From Candidatus Dadabacteria bacterium (GTDB taxonomy: Bacteria > Desulfobacterota_D > UBA1144 > Nemesobacterales > UBA2774), in assembly GCA_020027805.1 (NCBI GenBank), contig JAHKKQ010000164.1, positions 1 through 8,803 of the forward strand: a DNA stretch of 8,803 bases. The letters are read 5' to 3'. How positions within the stretch are numbered: the stretch's first letter is position 1; every line of letters begins with the position of its first letter. The position numbers were made by a program, and so were the translations under genes. Below, in pieces: positions 5,851-8,803 of the stretch. The notes under the pieces were generated by a model. That model did not search any database and was not told where the DNA came from. It worked only from the letters and a program-made list of their open reading frames with translations.

Positions 5851-6609
5851 ATGAAATTTCTGAGATTCGAAACACACGACAAAAAAGCGAGATACGGAAC
5901 TCCGGCCTACGGCAAGATAAGGGAGCTCGAAGGGGACGTATTCGGGAAATTCAGAATTACCGAGCACACGTTCGATCCCGAGGAGGTAAGACTGCTCCCT
6001 CCCGTAACTCCCACCAAGATTGTAGCAGTCGGGCTCAACTACAAGGACCACGCAATCGAAATGGGCAGGGAACTGCCGGAGGAGCCCAGGCTCTTCATAA
6101 AACCCGGCACTTCGCTGATTGCGCACGGGGATAAAATAATCTATCCGAACCATATGTCATCGCACGTCGATTACGAAGGGGAGCTCGCACTCGTCATAGG
6201 GAAGGAGGCGAAGCACGTGGAGGAGAGAGAGGCTCTCGATTACGTGCTAGGATATACCTGCCTGAACGACGTCACCGCGCGTGACCTCCAGGCGAAGGAC
6301 ATACAGTTCACGAGGGCCAAGGGCTTCGACACGTTCGCCCCGGTGGGCCCGGTCGTCGAGACCGAGCTTGACCCGGGCGACCTCGAGATATCGACTTATC
6401 TGAACGGCGAGAGGAAGCAGCATTCGAGCACCAGGAACCTGCTCTTCAGCGTGCCGAGGCTCGTAAGTTTTATATCGAAGGTCATGACGCTCCTGCCCGG
6501 GGACATCGTTTCGACAGGCACTCCGGCGGGCGTGGGGCCGATGAAGAGCGGCGATAAGGTGGAAGTCGAGATAGAAGGCATAGGGATCCTCACGAACTAC
6601 GTGGAATGA
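5851..6609 (+). CDS. Fumarylacetoacetate hydrolase (FAH) family protein
   Basis: The product is a 252-residue cytoplasmic metal-dependent enzyme of the FAH superfamily, which cleaves or isomerises C-C bonds in small 2-oxo acids. Metal ligands are visible as Glu109 and Glu111 in YEGELALVIG and Asp140 in CLNDVTARD. Other hallmarks are VGLNYKDHA (60-68), LFIKP (81-85), RAKGFDTFAPVGP (155-167, with Lys157) and STGTPAGVGP (221-230). The first 50 residues form the small N-terminal domain. Single-domain members include acylpyruvases and oxaloacetate decarboxylases (FAHD1-like) and HpcE-type isomerases; the sequence does not decide between them, and no aromatic-degradation genes lie nearby. ATG 5851 has AGGAGAGG 8 nt upstream. 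A perfect TATAAT at 5792-5797 in the 65 bp gap after truA could give a separate promoter, but I find no matching -35 box. It converges with the next gene across 28 bp with no terminator hairpin. Confidence 0.92.
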   Translation: MKFLRFETHDKKARYGTPAYGKIRELEGDVFGKFRITEHTFDPEEVRLLPPVTPTKIVAVGLNYKDHAIEMGRELPEEPRLFIKPGTSLIAHGDKIIYPNHMSSHVDYEGELALVIGKEAKHVEEREALDYVLGYTCLNDVTARDLQAKDIQFTRAKGFDTFAPVGPVVETELDPGDLEISTYLNGERKQHSSTRNLLFSVPRLVSFISKVMTLLPGDIVSTGTPAGVGPMKSGDKVEVEIEGIGILTNYVE

Positions 6610-6637
6610 CCGGGGAGCGGGTCAGGGAACTCAAGCA

Positions 6638-8596
6638 TCAGCGGTTCGCTTCAATCGATTTAAGTATCGATTCCGCATTCCTGGCGGTTGCGGGATCAAA
6701 CGCCTTACGGAGCGCGTACTCGGCCTCCCTCCTCGCATTCTCCCTGTCCCCGAGCGCCAGATAAACCTGCGCGAGAAGGATATGCGCGTTCATGTCATTG
6801 CCGTCGTATCCGATCGCACTATTGAGAGAGCTTACGGCTAGCCTGTATTTATCGGCGGATTTATGCATATCCGCTTCCATGAAATACGCCATGCCCAGAA
6901 GATAATGGGCTTTCGCGTACCCGGGGGCGATCTCCACCGCCTTCCTGAGATAATTTCCCGCCTCGGCCGGATCGTTCTTTTTTAGATAAATAAGACCCAT
7001 ATTGTAATTATACTGGCCCTCGGTTTTGGGGTTATACTCGAGAGCGGCCTTTAAATATTTTTCCGCGTTCAGAAAATCGCCCTTCTGGATATAGTCGGCG
7101 GCGAGGGAGTTTGCGGCCATGGCTTTGCCGCGGTCAGTAGCTTCGATTCCTGGACCGACCGCCATTAAATGCTGACGTATCGCCTCGTCGACCCTGCCCG
7201 TGCTCCTGAGCGCCTCGCCGTAGTTTATCCTGGGGGTGATCTGACCGGGGGACCTCCTGACCGCGGTCTCCCAGAACGTCACGTTGTCCGTCCACGCCTC
7301 CTGCCCCTTCACGGTGACGACCAGATAGGAAGCGCACAACAATCCGCCCGCGGCCAGGCCCGCCCACCTCTTCCCGGTAAGCCTCCCGGCCCTCACGATC
7401 AGATATCCCGCGAGGAGACAGAATCCCGCGGAGGGTATGTAAACGAACCTCTCGGCAAAGCGCGTTATCGCGAGGGGATATATCGCAATCAAAACCGCGG
7501 GGCCGAGCGTGGTGAAAATCCACAGCAGCGAGAAGGCGGTGATGTTCTCTTTCCTTTTAACGGATATGATAAAAGCAGCGGTGACCGCCGCTATGAGCAA
7601 AACCGCAATAATTGCGTGGAGGGCGTCCCCTCCCGCGATAGACCCGATGAAATGGTTCAGGCCGTAGGGGAAGAGCAGCTTCCAGGCATAGAAGAGATAG
7701 GTATTGAGAAAAATTGTGATGAATTCGCCTGGTCCGGGGAGCGCTCCCGTATCGCGGAAACTATGCTCCTGCAGAAAGCCGATGGAGCTCATGAAAGAAC
7801 CTGACCTGAGATGGAAATAGAACAGGATCAAAGAACCGATTATGAGGTATTTAACGATATTGGCGCGGCGGAACATCCTCCTGCTTATCAGATCGAAGCC
7901 GAGTATAATTACGGGGAAGGAAAACGCCACCTCTTTCGACAGGAACGAAAGATAGAAAGAGACACCGGCCAATATAATGTAATAGAGCCTCCTGTAGGAC
8001 AGCATGTAGAAAATGAGGCACAGCAGGAAGAACATCCCGGCCAGGATATCCCCCCTCGCCGCAATAAACGAAACAGATTCGACATGGAGGGGATAGAGGG
8101 CGAAGAGCATCGAGGAGAGAAAGGCTTCGCTCTCTCCGTGCCCCCTTCCAAATTCCTTGAAAAGCATGAGGATCAGGAAGTAAAGCAGCACCGTGGTGAC
8201 CGAATGCAGGAGTATATTGGTCATATGGAACCCGAACGGCGAGACGCCCCAGACCCTGTTGTCCATGACGAGCGAAGTAAAGTAAACCGGCCTGAAATAT
8301 TTACCTGTCTTCGCCTCCTCCGACCTCGACGGGACGAATAATTTGTAATTCAACGGGGTGGACTCCAGCTGCGGCGCCCAGGTCCTGACATATGTGACAT
8401 CGTCCCAGACGAGACCGTTCCGAAGCGATGGGATAAATACAGAAAAGGAGACCAGAAACAGCAGAGCCGCGGCGAATGCCCTGTGCTTTACTATTCCCAG
8501 AATCCAGCCGTCTGCCGTCTGTTGAGCCACGGGAGAATCGCCGGACGGCTTTTCAATTATCTCCCGTCTTAATTTTTTTCTTTTTTTTGCCGCCAT
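6638..8596 (-). CDS. GT-C-type polytopic membrane glycosyltransferase-like protein with C-terminal TPR domain
   Basis: The 652-residue protein starts with a very basic cytoplasmic tail (KKRKKLRR, 4-11). About eleven hydrophobic segments follow between 38 and 430, then a soluble TPR region at about 440-650. In the first extracytoplasmic loop WDD (64-66) is the acidic motif expected in GT-C polyprenyl-phosphate-sugar transferases. It is followed by FRPVYFTS (101-108), FGFHMTNILLH (121-131), HVES (171-174) with RGD (181-183), FLSKE (218-222) and RFAERFVYIPSAG (379-391). This layout is that of bacterial TMTC/DUF1736-like proteins, whose acceptors are generally unknown. About five TPR units are visible, for example YNYNMGLIYLKKNDPAEAG at 529-547 and AHILLAQVYLALGDRENAR at 604-622. 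ATG 8596 is the natural start before the basic tail, but no good Shine-Dalgarno precedes it. It lies 58 bp downstream of a related TPR gene with no terminator between, so co-transcription is likely. Confidence 0.85.
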   Translation of the reverse strand: MAAKKRKKLRREIIEKPSGDSPVAQQTADGWILGIVKHRAFAAALLFLVSFSVFIPSLRNGLVWDDVTYVRTWAPQLESTPLNYKLFVPSRSEEAKTGKYFRPVYFTSLVMDNRVWGVSPFGFHMTNILLHSVTTVLLYFLILMLFKEFGRGHGESEAFLSSMLFALYPLHVESVSFIAARGDILAGMFFLLCLIFYMLSYRRLYYIILAGVSFYLSFLSKEVAFSFPVIILGFDLISRRMFRRANIVKYLIIGSLILFYFHLRSGSFMSSIGFLQEHSFRDTGALPGPGEFITIFLNTYLFYAWKLLFPYGLNHFIGSIAGGDALHAIIAVLLIAAVTAAFIISVKRKENITAFSLLWIFTTLGPAVLIAIYPLAITRFAERFVYIPSAGFCLLAGYLIVRAGRLTGKRWAGLAAGGLLCASYLVVTVKGQEAWTDNVTFWETAVRRSPGQITPRINYGEALRSTGRVDEAIRQHLMAVGPGIEATDRGKAMAANSLAADYIQKGDFLNAEKYLKAALEYNPKTEGQYNYNMGLIYLKKNDPAEAGNYLRKAVEIAPGYAKAHYLLGMAYFMEADMHKSADKYRLAVSSLNSAIGYDGNDMNAHILLAQVYLALGDRENARREAEYALRKAFDPATARNAESILKSIEANR

Positions 8597-8654
8597 AAAG
8601 TTATCCGATGAAAATTTTATGAAACATTATTTCCGGACTCGACCGTGACGATAT

Positions 8655-8803
8655 TCAGTCAGGCGTCCTCATTATTTTCCGGGCTTTTTCCGCAAGCGAA
8701 TCAGTAAGACCGCTCTCGATTGCGAGTCCTGCGTTCTCCCTGGCCTTCTTTCCATCCCCAAGCTCCGCATAGACCATCGCCAGCAGCAGATACGCCTTCC
8801 CGT
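8655..8803 (-). CDS. C-terminal TPR end of a neighbouring gene, probably a paralogue of the GT-C/TPR protein (5' part off window)
   Basis: Only the last 49 codons are present, ending TGA 8657-8655. The peptide contains a clear TPR unit (KAYLLLAMVYAELGD, then KKARENAGLAIESG) and a short tail ending KIMRTPD. It aligns with the last TPR of the downstream gene: 9 of 15 residues are identical between NAHILLAQVYLALGD and KAYLLLAMVYAELGD, and a similar number of residues follows to the C-terminus. It is therefore probably a second copy of the same protein type in tandem. Whether it also has the membrane glycosyltransferase part cannot be seen here; it could be a stand-alone TPR protein. Confidence 0.75.
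   Translation of the reverse strand, partial: GKAYLLLAMVYAELGDGKKARENAGLAIESGLTDSLAEKARKIMRTPD

Noticed and set aside
6610..6637. Possible bidirectional terminator between the convergent FAH and GT-C genes
   Set aside because: The 28 bp gap has no stem with a following T-run on either strand.
7169..8341. Two open frames on the plus strand (7169-7804 and 7811-8341) opposite the GT-C gene
   Set aside because: The products are low-complexity, very rich in Arg, Glu and Gly, and antisense to clear membrane and TPR motifs.

Overview
This window reads as bacterial chromosome. Coding DNA is moderately GC-rich and favours AGG and ATA codons, and several genes start with TTG or GTG. The gene content (a very long multidomain S41 processing protease, an OppB-type permease, truA, a FAH-family enzyme, and GT-C membrane proteins with TPR tails) suggests an environmental deltaproteobacterial-type lineage such as Desulfobacterota, Myxococcota or Dadabacteria. 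That placement is an inference from style; there is no rRNA or other marker gene here.

Layout. (1) Bases 1-466, minus strand: the 5' part of a gene for a secreted protein of unknown function, running off the left edge. (2) Bases 467-1408: a 0.9 kb divergent intergenic region. Its AT-rich left half carries two tandem sigma70-type promoters with identical TTGACA-N17-TGTAAT architecture, both pointing left. Its very GC-rich right half carries strong hairpins and quadruplex-type G-runs on both strands. A promoter overlapped by a 7+7 bp inverted repeat points right. (3) Bases 1409-6609, plus strand: a tight gene string with S41 protease (TTG start), 5 bp gap, oppB remnant (TTG start), 2 bp gap, truA (GTG start), 65 bp gap, FAH-family enzyme. 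(4) Bases 6638-8803, minus strand, convergent: a GT-C membrane glycosyltransferase-like protein with C-terminal TPRs. Upstream of it is the C-terminal end of a second TPR gene that looks like a tandem paralogue.

How the genes relate. A periplasm-facing processing protease followed 5 bp later by a peptide permease would make sense as peptide release and uptake. However, the oppB copy has lost the middle of its transport domain and changes frame at the deletion, and no oppC, oppD or oppF follows. The join with truA (tRNA pseudouridine 38-40) and the FAH enzyme is most simply shared transcription. The most unusual items are the broken oppB, the GC-rich quadruplex-prone island between the divergent promoters, and the 985-residue protease with an uncommon C-terminal half.
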